Assembly (NCBI RefSeq): GCF_030161235.1
Contig: NZ_BSPW01000098.1
Span: 1 to 64,000, forward strand
Source: Vibrio zhanjiangensis
GTDB lineage: Bacteria; Pseudomonadota; Gammaproteobacteria; Enterobacterales; Vibrionaceae
DNA: 64,000 bases
Direction of reading: 5' to 3'
The translations under genes and the position numbers were made by a program. Positions 34,438 to 43,236 of this stretch are shown here, in pieces. Below the pieces are notes generated by a model. That model worked only from the letters and a program-made list of their open reading frames with translations. It was not told the DNA's origin and searched no databases. Position 1 is the first letter of the stretch. Every line of letters begins with the position of its first letter.

Positions 34438-34992
34438 CTAGAACAGCAAACTACCAAAAGCCAAACCAACAAAGAGTATCGCGGTAACTTTACGGATCAC
34501 ATTAAGCGGCAACTTACCAGCTGACATTCGGCCAACAAATACAACTGGCACATTCGCCAGTAACATACCCAGCGTGGTCCCCAAAATAACCAGTATCAAT
34601 GATTGAGCATATTGAGCACCGAGAATAGAGGTTGCGATTTGTGTTTTGTCACCTATTTCCGCGATAAAAAAAGCAACAAAACTGGTGAGAAAAGCACCGC
34701 GATTAACCATATTATTGCTGTCATCAAGTCGGTCTGGGACCAACACCCAACACGCCATAGCAAGAAAGCTCACTGCGAGAATCCACTTTAAAATATGCGC
34801 TGGCATATGATCGGCAATAAATACACCGAGCCACGCTGCAAGTGCGTGGTTAACCAATGTGGCCAATGCGATCGCGAAAATGATAGGAAGTGGTTTTTGA
34901 TAGCGGCTGGCAAGCAGCAAAGATAGTAACTGTGTTTTATCACCAATTTCGGCTAAGGCGATGGTAGTAATTGAAATAGCTAAAACGCTCAC
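34438..34992 (-). CDS. mneA: GDT1/TMEM165 family manganese exporter
   Basis: A 184-residue inner-membrane protein with two homologous halves, each carrying the family motif E-x-G-D-K-T (AEIGDKTQLLSL near 14-25 and AEIGDKTQIATS in the second half), and six hydrophobic segments. Family members export Mn2+ (MneA in V. cholerae). The frame extends to 35130, but that part is the riboswitch. The GTG at 34992 gives the family's MSVLAISITTIALAEIGDKTQ-like start in two steps, so I use it. Its ribosome site is weak, fitting riboswitch control of translation. Confidence 0.9.
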   Translation of the reverse strand: MSVLAISITTIALAEIGDKTQLLSLLLASRYQKPLPIIFAIALATLVNHALAAWLGVFIADHMPAHILKWILAVSFLAMACWVLVPDRLDDSNNMVNRGAFLTSFVAFFIAEIGDKTQIATSILGAQYAQSLILVILGTTLGMLLANVPVVFVGRMSAGKLPLNVIRKVTAILFVGLAFGSLLF

Positions 34993-35026
34993 GACATGCT
35001 CGATGAGGCAGGGATTATTATTTGAA

Positions 35027-35184
35027 CCTAAGACAAACCTCGTGCCCCGCCTCGGTTCACGATGTTTATCTAAGGTCTTGCTAAATTCATCCGGCGATGA
35101 ATCTCGTTCGCCATGGTGATTGTGCACCAATTATGTTGACGAACGAACCGAGCAGACGGTCTGCTGGTAAGCTACTCCCCAAAG
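35027..35184 (-). promoter_or_regulatory. yybP-ykoY manganese riboswitch
   Basis: Reading the minus strand from 35184, the conserved parts of the yybP-ykoY element appear in order: TTTGGGGAGTAGC, GTCAACATA, ATGGCGAACGAG, ATCGCCGG and GCAAGACC. After them ACCTTAGATAAAC (35076-35064) can pair imperfectly with GTTTGTCTTAGG (35038-35027), a likely expression-platform helix. The gene downstream is a Mn2+ exporter, the expected target: Mn2+ binding should switch expression on. The element explains the otherwise odd N-terminal extension of the mneA frame. Confidence 0.88.
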
Positions 35185-35192
35185 ATGGCGAG

Positions 35193-35221
35193 ATTCTAAA
35201 GAGCATAACCACAAAGCACAA
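35193..35221 (-). promoter_or_regulatory. probable promoter of the riboswitch-mneA transcript
   Basis: On the minus strand TTGTGC (35221-35216), a 17-base spacer and TAGAAT (35198-35193) place the start point near 35187, right at the 5' end of the riboswitch. Confidence 0.5.
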
Positions 35222-35462
35222 GTCAGATTTCCATCAAAAACTCGGTTTTATCGAAAATAAAAACAATCAGCACAATAAATTCTAATAAAACCAAATTTTG
35301 ATGACCAATTAAGCAAGATTACCTCTACTCCCGCTGGTCAGTTATAGGTATACTTGATTGTTATTTTTTCAACCCTAGTTACTTTGAATCGCAATTGTTA
35401 CCTAAAAAGGCAACAAATATGACGACAACACAAGTAATCACATAATTGCGCGAACCTGACTT

Positions 35463-36380
35463 ATGCAAAAATACGATACCAAAACCTTCCAGGGAATGAT
35501 CCTCGCGCTGCAGGATTATTGGGCTCAAAATGGTTGCACTATTGTTCAACCGCTTGATATGGAAGTAGGCGCAGGCACGTCACACCCAATGACCTGCTTA
35601 CGTGCACTTGGCCCAGAGCCAATGTCGACTGCTTACGTACAACCTTCTCGTCGTCCAACCGATGGCCGTTATGGTGAAAACCCTAACCGCCTACAGCACT
35701 ACTATCAGTTTCAAGTAGCGCTTAAGCCATCACCAGACAATATTCAGGAATTGTACCTAGGCTCTCTTGAAGTTCTTGGTGTCGACCCCCTAGTTCATGA
35801 TATTCGCTTCGTTGAAGATAACTGGGAAAACCCAACGCTCGGTGCTTGGGGACTAGGTTGGGAAGTGTGGCTAAACGGCATGGAAATTTCTCAGTTTACC
35901 TATTTCCAACAAGTTGGTGGTCTTGAATGTAAGCCTGTGACTGGTGAAATCACCTATGGTATTGAACGCCTAGCTATGTATATCCAAGAAGTCGATTCCG
36001 TCTACGATCTGGTATGGAACAAAGCACCGGATGGCAACGTGGTTAGCTATGGCGATATTTTCCACCAAAACGAAGTGGAACAATCTACCTACAACTTCGA
36101 GCATGCTGACGTTGACTTCCTATTTGGCTTCTTTGAGCAATGTGAAAAAGAGTGCAAAGCGCTACTAGAGCTTGAAACGCCGTTACCCCTTCCTGCTTAT
36201 GAACGTATTCTTAAAGCTGGACATGCATTCAACCTACTTGATGCGCGCAAAGCAATTTCGGTCACAGAGCGTCAACGCTATATTCTGCGCATTCGTAATC
36301 TGACCAAATCAGTGGCAGAAGCTTACTATGCATCTCGTGAAGCGCTTGGCTTCCCAATGTGTAAAAAAGAACAGGTGTAA
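35463..36380 (+). CDS. glyQ: glycine--tRNA ligase alpha subunit
   Basis: The catalytic subunit of the heterotetrameric bacterial glycyl-tRNA synthetase. 305 residues (E. coli 303). Class II motifs are visible: TCLRALGPEPMSTAYVQPSRRP in pieces near 45-65, with RYGENPNRLQHYYQFQV after it, and the ITYGIERLAMY motif 3 segment around 165. Directly followed by glyS, 14 bases downstream. The 35222-35462 stretch upstream holds no gene; no clear -10/-35 pair was found for glyQ. Confidence 0.97.
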   Translation: MQKYDTKTFQGMILALQDYWAQNGCTIVQPLDMEVGAGTSHPMTCLRALGPEPMSTAYVQPSRRPTDGRYGENPNRLQHYYQFQVALKPSPDNIQELYLGSLEVLGVDPLVHDIRFVEDNWENPTLGAWGLGWEVWLNGMEISQFTYFQQVGGLECKPVTGEITYGIERLAMYIQEVDSVYDLVWNKAPDGNVVSYGDIFHQNEVEQSTYNFEHADVDFLFGFFEQCEKECKALLELETPLPLPAYERILKAGHAFNLLDARKAISVTERQRYILRIRNLTKSVAEAYYASREALGFPMCKKEQV

Positions 36381-36394
36381 GGGAAAAAAGTAAC

Positions 36395-38461
36395 ATGGCA
36401 AAAGAATTTTTAATCGAGCTGGGTACCGAAGAACTCCCACCAACACAGCTACGCACCCTAGCGGAAGCCTTTGCAGCAAACTTTGAGTCAGAGTTGCAAA
36501 ACGCAGAGCTCTCCCATCAAGGTATTAAGTGGTTTGCGACACCTAGACGTCTTGCACTTAGAGTCGCTGAACTAGCAGAAAGCCAAGCAGACAAAATCGT
36601 TGAAAAACGTGGTCCCGCTATTGCCGCAGCATTCGACTCAGACGGCAACCCAACCAAAGCCGCTCAGGGTTGGGCTCGCGGCTGCGGTATAACGGTTGAT
36701 CAGGCTGAGCGTATGGTAACAGACAAAGGTGAATGGCTACTGTTTAAACAAGAAGTTAAAGGTCAGCCCGCCAGTGAGATTTTAACTCAACTTGCATCAA
36801 AAGCTCTTGCTAACCTGCCAATCGCAAAGCCCATGCGCTGGGGTGACAAAGCAACACAATTTATCCGCCCAGTCAAAACCCTCACCATGCTTATGGGCTC
36901 TGAACTTATCGAAGGTGAGATTTTGGGGGTGACGTCTTCTCGCACCATTCGCGGCCATCGTTTTATGGGTGAGCAAGCATTTACTATTGAGTCAGCCGAG
37001 CAATATCCAGCGCTATTGCAAGAGCGTGGCAAGGTAATGGCAGACTACGAAGCCCGTAAAGCCATCATTATTGCAGAGGCTCAAAAAGCCGCCTCAACAC
37101 TGGGTGGTATTGCTGATCTCGAAGATGAACTAGTGGAAGAAGTCACCTCTTTAGTGGAGTGGCCTGTTGTGCTCACCGCCAAATTTGAACAAGAGTTTCT
37201 TAAAGTTCCTTCCGAGGCCCTTGTGTATACCATGAAAGGCGACCAAAAGTACTTCCCTGTTTACACAGAGGATAAAAGGTTGCTCCCTAACTTTATTTTC
37301 GTATCCAACATCGAATCTAAAGAGCCCAAATACGTGATTGAAGGTAATGAAAAGGTCGTCAGACCTCGCTTGGCTGATGCAGAGTTCTTCTTTAATACTG
37401 ACCGTAAGCGCCCTCTAATCGACCGTTTGCCTGAGCTAGAGCAGGCTATCTTCCAGAAGCAGCTCGGTACAATCAAAGACAAAACCGATCGTATTACCGA
37501 ATTAGCGGGTTATATAGCAGAACAAATCGGTGCAGATGTTGAAAAATCAAAACGTGCCGGACTATTGGCCAAATGCGATCTGATGACGTCCATGGTATTT
37601 GAATTTACCGACACCCAAGGTGTGATGGGAATGCATTATGCCCGCCATGATGGTGAAGCCGAAGAAGTCGCCATAGCCCTGAATGAACAGTACATGCCTC
37701 GCTTCGCAGGTGATACTCTGCCTTCACATGGGGTATCGACGGCCATCGCTATTGCAGATAAGCTCGACACGATCGTCGGTATCTTCGGTATAGGTCAGGC
37801 ACCCAAAGGCAGTGATCCCTTTGCTTTGCGCCGTGCATCTCTTGGCGTACTGCGGATTATCGTTGAGTACGGGTACAAACTTGATTTGGTCGATCTGATT
37901 GCCAAAGCGAAATCACTATTGGGTGACAAGTCAACCAATGATAATGTTGAGCATGATGTGATTGAGTTTATGCTAGGTCGTTTCCGCGCTTGGTATCAAG
38001 ATCAAGGCTTTAGTGTAGATATTATCCAGGCCGTTCTGGCTCGCCGCCCAACAAAACCGGCTGATTTTGATCAACGCGTTAAGGCAGTATCCCATTTCCG
38101 TCAATTGGAGTCAGCGGAATCACTCGCGGCAGCCAATAAGCGTGTCGGTAATATTTTGGCAAAATTCGATGGTGAATTAGCATCGGATATCAACCTTGCA
38201 TTGTTAGAGCAAGACGCTGAAAAAGCACTCGCTGAAAGTGTTGAAATCATGGCAGAGGCTCTAGAGCCGGCATTTGCAACGGGTAACTATCAAGAAGCAC
38301 TCAACAAACTTGCTGATTTACGTGAGCCTGTTGATGCTTTCTTCGATAATGTCATGGTCATGGCCGACGATGAGGCCTTGAAAAACAACCGCCTCACTCT
38401 GCTCAATAAATTGAGAAATCTCTTCTTACAAATTGCCGACATTTCTCTTCTTCAGAAGTAA
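36395..38461 (+). CDS. glyS: glycine--tRNA ligase beta subunit
   Basis: The 688-residue tRNA-binding subunit that pairs with GlyQ. It starts with the family's FLIELGTEELPPTQL, contains the HD-like central part (LLAKCDLMTSMVFEFTDTQG..GMHYARHDGE) and ends with a helical DALR anticodon-binding region. Cotranscribed with glyQ and closed by a strong terminator. Confidence 0.97.
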   Translation: MAKEFLIELGTEELPPTQLRTLAEAFAANFESELQNAELSHQGIKWFATPRRLALRVAELAESQADKIVEKRGPAIAAAFDSDGNPTKAAQGWARGCGITVDQAERMVTDKGEWLLFKQEVKGQPASEILTQLASKALANLPIAKPMRWGDKATQFIRPVKTLTMLMGSELIEGEILGVTSSRTIRGHRFMGEQAFTIESAEQYPALLQERGKVMADYEARKAIIIAEAQKAASTLGGIADLEDELVEEVTSLVEWPVVLTAKFEQEFLKVPSEALVYTMKGDQKYFPVYTEDKRLLPNFIFVSNIESKEPKYVIEGNEKVVRPRLADAEFFFNTDRKRPLIDRLPELEQAIFQKQLGTIKDKTDRITELAGYIAEQIGADVEKSKRAGLLAKCDLMTSMVFEFTDTQGVMGMHYARHDGEAEEVAIALNEQYMPRFAGDTLPSHGVSTAIAIADKLDTIVGIFGIGQAPKGSDPFALRRASLGVLRIIVEYGYKLDLVDLIAKAKSLLGDKSTNDNVEHDVIEFMLGRFRAWYQDQGFSVDIIQAVLARRPTKPADFDQRVKAVSHFRQLESAESLAAANKRVGNILAKFDGELASDINLALLEQDAEKALAESVEIMAEALEPAFATGNYQEALNKLADLREPVDAFFDNVMVMADDEALKNNRLTLLNKLRNLFLQIADISLLQK

Positions 38462-38486
38462 AACGTTGCTGCAATAAATATGTGAC

Positions 38487-38523
38487 AAAGCCCAACCAAT
38501 CAAGGTTGGGCTTTATTTTTTTT
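38487..38523 (+). terminator. glyQS terminator
   Basis: AAAGCCCAACC (38487-38497) pairs with GGTTGGGCTTT (38504-38514), followed by A and eight Ts. Confidence 0.9.
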
Positions 38524-38587
38524 CACCGACAAATTTTGTCCTTTGCCTCATGATCACATTAGGGTATGGTCAAGGATTGCTCCAGTC

Positions 38588-38610
38588 TTCACAGTCAATT
38601 AGTCTGTGAA
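38588..38610. promoter_or_regulatory. inverted repeat upstream of avtA
   Basis: TTCACAG (38588-38594) and CTGTGAA (38604-38610) are perfect 7-base arms with a 9-base spacer, about 80 bases before avtA. Possible operator; no regulator can be named. Confidence 0.35.
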
Positions 38611-38687
38611 CAAAGCGGCCTTGTTTGTATCACAAACCTCCAGCAATCAATATAAAAACAATCACAACACATTGGGTATAACGACAA

Positions 38688-39938
38688 ATGCAATTCTCTA
38701 AGTTTGGTGAAAAATTTAACCAGTATTCTGGTATAACTCGTCTGATGGATGACTTAAATGATGGCCTACGCACTCCTGGTGCCATGATGCTCGGAGGGGG
38801 CAACCCTGCTGCCATTCCTGCCATGCTCGATTACTTTCATCAAGCTTGCGAAGAGATGCTAAAAAGTGGCGATCTGGTTGCTGCGCTGGCGAACTATGAT
38901 GGTCCTCAAGGTAAAAACACCTTTATTTCTGCCTTAGCGGATTTACTCGAACAGACCTACGGTTGGAACATTAGTGCCAAAAACATCAGCCTGACCAATG
39001 GCAGTCAAAGTGGTTTCTTCTATTTGTTTAACTTACTGGCAGGCCAGCAACCCGACGGCTCACATAAGAAAATCTTGCTACCTTTAGCACCAGAATACAT
39101 AGGCTATGGCGATGCGGGCGTCGATGAAAATATTTTTGTTTCCTACCGCCCAGAAATCGAAAAACTCGACAATGGTTTGTTTAAATACCATGTGAACTTT
39201 GAGGAGCTTAATGTCGATGAATCTGTTGCTGCCATATGCGCATCACGCCCGACCAATCCAACCGGTAACGTATTGACTGACGACGAAATTCGCAAGCTCG
39301 ACCAACTTGCTCGGGAAAATAACATTCCTCTCATGATAGACAATGCTTATGGTTTACCTTTCCCCAATATCATTTTTGAGGATGTAAAACCATTTTGGAA
39401 TGAAAACACCATCCTGTGTATGAGTCTATCAAAACTTGGTCTACCGGGCGTACGCTGTGGGATTGTGATTGCAAACGAAGAAATCACCCAAGCGTTAGCC
39501 AATATGAATGGCATCATTAGCTTAGCTCCCGGAAGCCTTGGGCCAGCTCTTGGCTACCATATGATCCAAAATAATGATCTACTCAATCTAAGTACTGAAG
39601 TCATCAAACCTTTCTACCAAAGAAAATCTCAACGCGCTGTCGAGCTACTGCAAGCAGAAATCACCGACCCTCGTTTTCGAATTCATAAACCCGAGGGCGC
39701 AATTTTCCTTTGGCTATGGTTTGATGAGCTCCCCATCACGACAATGGAGCTTTATCAACGACTTAAGGCACGCAGCGTGCTGATAATTCCTGGGGAATAT
39801 TTCTTTATTGGTCAAGAGGATGACTGGGAGCACGCCCATCAGTGTCTACGGATGAATTATGTGCAAGATGATGACATGATGCAAAAAGGCATCAAAATTA
39901 TCGCTGAAGAAGTCAGCAAAGCTTATCAAGAAAAATAG
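38688..39938 (+). CDS. avtA: valine--pyruvate aminotransferase
   Basis: AvtA transfers the amino group between valine and pyruvate to make alanine. A 416-residue fold-type I PLP enzyme of near-identical length to E. coli AvtA (417). The PLP lysine is in CMSLSKLGLPGVRCG around residue 250, and the conserved DNAYGLPFP aspartate block lies about 30 residues before it. Monocistronic, with its own terminator. Confidence 0.94.
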   Translation: MQFSKFGEKFNQYSGITRLMDDLNDGLRTPGAMMLGGGNPAAIPAMLDYFHQACEEMLKSGDLVAALANYDGPQGKNTFISALADLLEQTYGWNISAKNISLTNGSQSGFFYLFNLLAGQQPDGSHKKILLPLAPEYIGYGDAGVDENIFVSYRPEIEKLDNGLFKYHVNFEELNVDESVAAICASRPTNPTGNVLTDDEIRKLDQLARENNIPLMIDNAYGLPFPNIIFEDVKPFWNENTILCMSLSKLGLPGVRCGIVIANEEITQALANMNGIISLAPGSLGPALGYHMIQNNDLLNLSTEVIKPFYQRKSQRAVELLQAEITDPRFRIHKPEGAIFLWLWFDELPITTMELYQRLKARSVLIIPGEYFFIGQEDDWEHAHQCLRMNYVQDDDMMQKGIKIIAEEVSKAYQEK

Positions 39939-39956
39939 CCCTCGTTTGATTCAATT

Positions 39957-39983
39957 AAAAAGAGCGCCGCAGGCGCTCTTTCA
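39957..39983. terminator. bidirectional terminator between avtA and ibpA
   Basis: AAAGAGCGCC (39959-39968) pairs with GGCGCTCTTT (39972-39981) with a 3-base loop. A and T runs flank it on both sides, so it serves both convergent genes. Confidence 0.85.
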
Positions 39984-40008
39984 CTCTTTATCTAAACAAG
40001 GCTAGGGT

Positions 40009-40446
40009 TTAACCTTCAAGCAATTTGCTACCATTGATGGCGATGGTACGCGGCTGCATAGCTTCGGGAATCTCTCGCTCTAGCTCAATATGCAAAAGGC
40101 CATTTTCCATACTGGCGCCAATTACTTTGACGTAATCAGCCAACTGGAACTTACGTTCAAAATCTCGCTCAGCAATACCTTGGTAAACATAATTCTTGTT
40201 TTCTTCCTCTTTACGCTCACCTTTAACAATAAGCGTATTTTCTTTCTGAGTCAGCTCTAACTGCTCTTCGGCAAAACCTGCAACTGCCATAGTAATGCGG
40301 TAGTTGTTTTCATCTTTTTGCTCGATATTGTAAGGAGGGTAACCACCCGAGGTATTCTTCGCTGATGTCGCTTCCATCATATTAAAAAGACGATCGAAAC
40401 CAATTGCGTTGCGGTATAAAGGAGTGAAATCTACAGTTCTCATCAT
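40009..40446 (-). CDS. ibpA: small heat shock protein IbpA (Hsp20)
   Basis: A 145-residue holdase chaperone that coats aggregating proteins. The N-terminal MRTVDFTPLYRNAIGFDRLF is typical of IbpA/B; the alpha-crystallin domain spans about 38-130 with the conserved GLLHIELERE, and a short C-terminal tail follows. Two ATGs occur in tandem, with GAGG five or eight bases upstream. That site is buried in a ROSE-type hairpin, and a sigma-32-like promoter lies further up, so both heat-shock and RNA-thermometer control are expected. Confidence 0.95.
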   Translation of the reverse strand: MMRTVDFTPLYRNAIGFDRLFNMMEATSAKNTSGGYPPYNIEQKDENNYRITMAVAGFAEEQLELTQKENTLIVKGERKEEENKNYVYQGIAERDFERKFQLADYVKVIGASMENGLLHIELEREIPEAMQPRTIAINGSKLLEG

Positions 40447-40447
40447 G

Positions 40448-40517
40448 CTATCCTCATTTTAAGCAATAGTCTTAGTCGTGAGTTTACTTGAGTCTCATTA
40501 GAGACAAATCGACTAAG
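40448..40517 (-). promoter_or_regulatory. ROSE-type RNA thermometer of ibpA
   Basis: On the minus strand CTATTGCTT (40469-40461) folds onto GAGGATAG (40455-40448): CTA/TAG pair, then TTGCT faces AGGA with the bulged G that defines ROSE elements, masking the ribosome-binding site. Further 5', CTTAGTCG/CGACTAAG (40517-40510 with 40478-40471) encloses a GTCTC-N4-GAGAC hairpin (40505-40492), giving the usual multi-stem layout. Melting at high temperature should free the GAGG site. Confidence 0.85.
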
Positions 40518-40690
40518 GAGTTCATCACTACTCCACAGACAACAAAGCGTGTTCAGGGACATAGAAACAAACCCAAATTAAGTGTTAGTTGCATCACTGA
40601 AAATCCTCACATTGAGCAATATCCAGCCTGCGATACGGAGATAATGTTTCTTCTCTTTTGAGCAAGACATCCCACTCTCCTCACTAAATT

Positions 40691-40719
40691 AAATAAGGTT
40701 GAGGTAAATCCTTTTCAAG
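40691..40719 (-). promoter_or_regulatory. sigma-32-type heat-shock promoter of ibpA
   Basis: On the minus strand CTTGAAA (40719-40713), a 14-base spacer and CCTTATTT (40698-40691) resemble the sigma-32 consensus CTTGAAA-N11-16-CCCCATNT. It would give a leader of about 240 bases, longer than usual for ibpA, so a nearer promoter is not excluded. Confidence 0.6.
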
Positions 40720-40759
40720 GGGTATTAGTGAAAAATTTTTTGCTTTATTTATTAGGAAC

Positions 40760-40787
40760 AAAAAAACACCGCATTAAGCGGTGTTTT
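40760..40787 (-). terminator. gyrB terminator
   Basis: On the minus strand AAAACACCGC (40787-40778) pairs with GCGGTGTTTT (40772-40763) with a 5-base loop, and more Ts follow. It ends the dnaA-dnaN-recF-gyrB cluster. The rest of 40447-40805 holds the ibpA leader and promoter. Confidence 0.88.
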
Positions 40788-40805
40788 CGTTAACCTTAAA
40801 TCAAA

Positions 40806-43223
40806 CTATACATCCAAGTTAGCAACCTTAAGCGCATTTTCTTCGATAAAGTTTCGACGCGGCTCAACCTGATCGCCCATTAAAGTCGTGAACAATTGAT
40901 CGGCACCGACGGCATCTTCAATCGTTACTTGCATCATGCGACGAGTTTCAGGGTCCATAGTGGTTTCCCAAAGCTGATCTGGGTTCATTTCACCCAAACC
41001 TTTGTAGCGCTGTAGACTCAAACCTCGACGAGACTCTTTAATCAGCCAATTCAGAGCATCGGCAAAGCTTGATACTGGTTGAGTGCGCTCACCACGCTGA
41101 ATATACGCTCCCTCTTCAATCAAACCATCAAGCGCTTCAGATAGGCTAGCTAACTTGCCGTATTCTTTAGAGTTCAACAGGTCAATGCTCAGAGCAAACT
41201 CATGAGTAACACCATGAGTTCTTACCAAAATTCTCGGTAGATTGAGACCAAGTTCAGCATGTTGCTCAACTTCAAAGCTATATTGACTTGCTCCAACTTC
41301 TTTGGCATTTAACTGTTCGACTAGCTGTTTGGTCCAAGCTCCAACCAAGTCCGCGTCATGGCACTTGTCCGCGGTTAAGCGAGGAGTGTAAATAAACTCG
41401 TTTAGCAGTGCACGAGGGTAACGGCGACTCATGCGATCCACTAGCTTTATGCCTGCGTTATACTGATGAACCAGTTTCTCAAGCGCTTCTCCAGCCAGTG
41501 CTGGCGCTTGAGGGTTAACATGTAAAGCCGCGTTATCGAGTGCCAAAGCAACTTGATACTGATTCATCGCATCTTCATCTTTAATGTATTGTTCTTGCTT
41601 ACCTTTCTTTACCTTGTACAAAGGCGGCTGTGCTATGTATACATAACCACGTTCGATGAGTTCAGGCATTTGACGATAGAAAAAGGTCAAAAGCAGAGTA
41701 CGGATGTGAGAGCCATCGACATCTGCATCCGTCATGATAATAATATTGTGGTAACGCAATTTATCCGGATTGTATTCATCCCGACCAATCCCACAACCAA
41801 GAGCGGTAATTAACGTTGCCACTTCTTGAGATGAAAGCATTTTGTCAAAGCGCGCTTTTTCTACGTTAAGAATTTTACCTTTGAGAGGCAAAATGGCCTG
41901 ATTCTTGCGGTTGCGACCTTGTTTTGCCGAGCCACCTGCAGAATCACCCTCCACAATGTAAAGTTCAGACAACGCCGGATCTTTCTCCTGACAATCGGCC
42001 AGTTTCCCTGGTAAACCAGCTAGGTCAAGCGCTCCTTTACGACGTGTCATTTCACGAGCTTTACGCGCAGCTTCTCGAGCACGCGCAGCATCGATAATTT
42101 TCGAGCACACCGTCTTAGCTTCTGCGGGATGTTCAACCAAAAACTCAGAAAGTTTTTCACCCATAACCGACTCTACTGCCGATTTGACTTCGGAAGACAC
42201 AAGCTTGTCCTTAGTCTGACTTGAGAATTTAGGATCGGGAACCTTAACTGAGATAACAGCCGTTAGACCTTCACGAGCGTCATCGCCAGATGTCGCCGTT
42301 TTCGCTTTTTTAGAAAACCCTTCTTTATCCATAAAGGTATTCAGCGTACGGGTTAAAGCCGCTCTAAAACCAGCAAGGTGTGTGCCGCCATCTCGCTGTG
42401 GGATATTATTGGTAAAACAATAGATGTTTTCTTGAAAGCCATCATTCCACTGCATCGCCACTTCAACTGAAATGCCATCTTCACGCTCAGTATTAAAGTG
42501 AAAAACTTTCTCAATAATTGGGGTTTTATTGGTGTTAAGATGTTCAACGAATGCTTGGATACCACCTTCATACATGAAGTGGTCACTCTTATCTTCTTCA
42601 CGCTCATCGATCAACTTAATCGACACACCCGAGTTCAGGAAGGACAGTTCACGTAGACGTTTGGCCAGAATATCGTAATGAAACTCGGTATTGGTGAACG
42701 TCTCTTCACTTGGCCAAAAGCGAATTTCTGTCCCTGTTCTGTCGGTCTCACCAATGACGGCAAGTGGCGCTTTAGGTACGCCATGGTAGTAGGTTTGGCT
42801 ATGCGTTTTTCCACCACGGTGAATCGTCAGTGAAACTTCTTTTGACAAAGCATTAACAACGGAAACACCCACACCATGTAGACCACCGGAGACTTTGTAT
42901 GAGTTGTCGTCAAACTTACCACCAGCATGCAAAACCGTCATAATCACTTCAGCAGCAGAAACATTCTCTTCTGGATGCAATTCCGTAGGAATACCACGTC
43001 CATCATCCCGAACCGATACTGAGCTATCTTCATGAATAGTCACAATAATGTCTTTACAGTGACCCGCTAACGCTTCATCAATAGAGTTGTCGACCACCTC
43101 GAAAACCATGTGGTGTAGGCCGGTACCATCGTCGGTATCGCCGATGTACATTCCCGGACGCTTACGAACCGCGTCTAGGCCCTTTAGTACTTTAATACTC
43201 GATGAATCGTAATTTTCAGACAT
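40806..43223 (-). CDS. gyrB: DNA gyrase subunit B
   Basis: The ATPase subunit of gyrase, 805 residues (E. coli 804). GHKL ATP-binding motifs VVDNSIDEAL, DDGRGIPTE and GGLHGVGVSVVNAL lie in the first 125 residues. The QTKDKLVSSEV transducer lysine is near 335. The TOPRIM domain has EGDSAGGSAKQGRNR and DADVDGSHIRTLL, and the long gammaproteobacterial insert is present. It starts 13 bases after the recF stop. Confidence 0.98.
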   Translation of the reverse strand: MSENYDSSSIKVLKGLDAVRKRPGMYIGDTDDGTGLHHMVFEVVDNSIDEALAGHCKDIIVTIHEDSSVSVRDDGRGIPTELHPEENVSAAEVIMTVLHAGGKFDDNSYKVSGGLHGVGVSVVNALSKEVSLTIHRGGKTHSQTYYHGVPKAPLAVIGETDRTGTEIRFWPSEETFTNTEFHYDILAKRLRELSFLNSGVSIKLIDEREEDKSDHFMYEGGIQAFVEHLNTNKTPIIEKVFHFNTEREDGISVEVAMQWNDGFQENIYCFTNNIPQRDGGTHLAGFRAALTRTLNTFMDKEGFSKKAKTATSGDDAREGLTAVISVKVPDPKFSSQTKDKLVSSEVKSAVESVMGEKLSEFLVEHPAEAKTVCSKIIDAARAREAARKAREMTRRKGALDLAGLPGKLADCQEKDPALSELYIVEGDSAGGSAKQGRNRKNQAILPLKGKILNVEKARFDKMLSSQEVATLITALGCGIGRDEYNPDKLRYHNIIIMTDADVDGSHIRTLLLTFFYRQMPELIERGYVYIAQPPLYKVKKGKQEQYIKDEDAMNQYQVALALDNAALHVNPQAPALAGEALEKLVHQYNAGIKLVDRMSRRYPRALLNEFIYTPRLTADKCHDADLVGAWTKQLVEQLNAKEVGASQYSFEVEQHAELGLNLPRILVRTHGVTHEFALSIDLLNSKEYGKLASLSEALDGLIEEGAYIQRGERTQPVSSFADALNWLIKESRRGLSLQRYKGLGEMNPDQLWETTMDPETRRMMQVTIEDAVGADQLFTTLMGDQVEPRRNFIEENALKVANLDV

Positions 43224-43236
43224 GAGTTATCTTCCG

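Noticed and set aside
35000..35130. N-terminal extension of the GDT1-family protein
   Set aside because: These codons are the conserved yybP-ykoY aptamer and its expression platform; family proteins start at the GTG 34992 equivalent.
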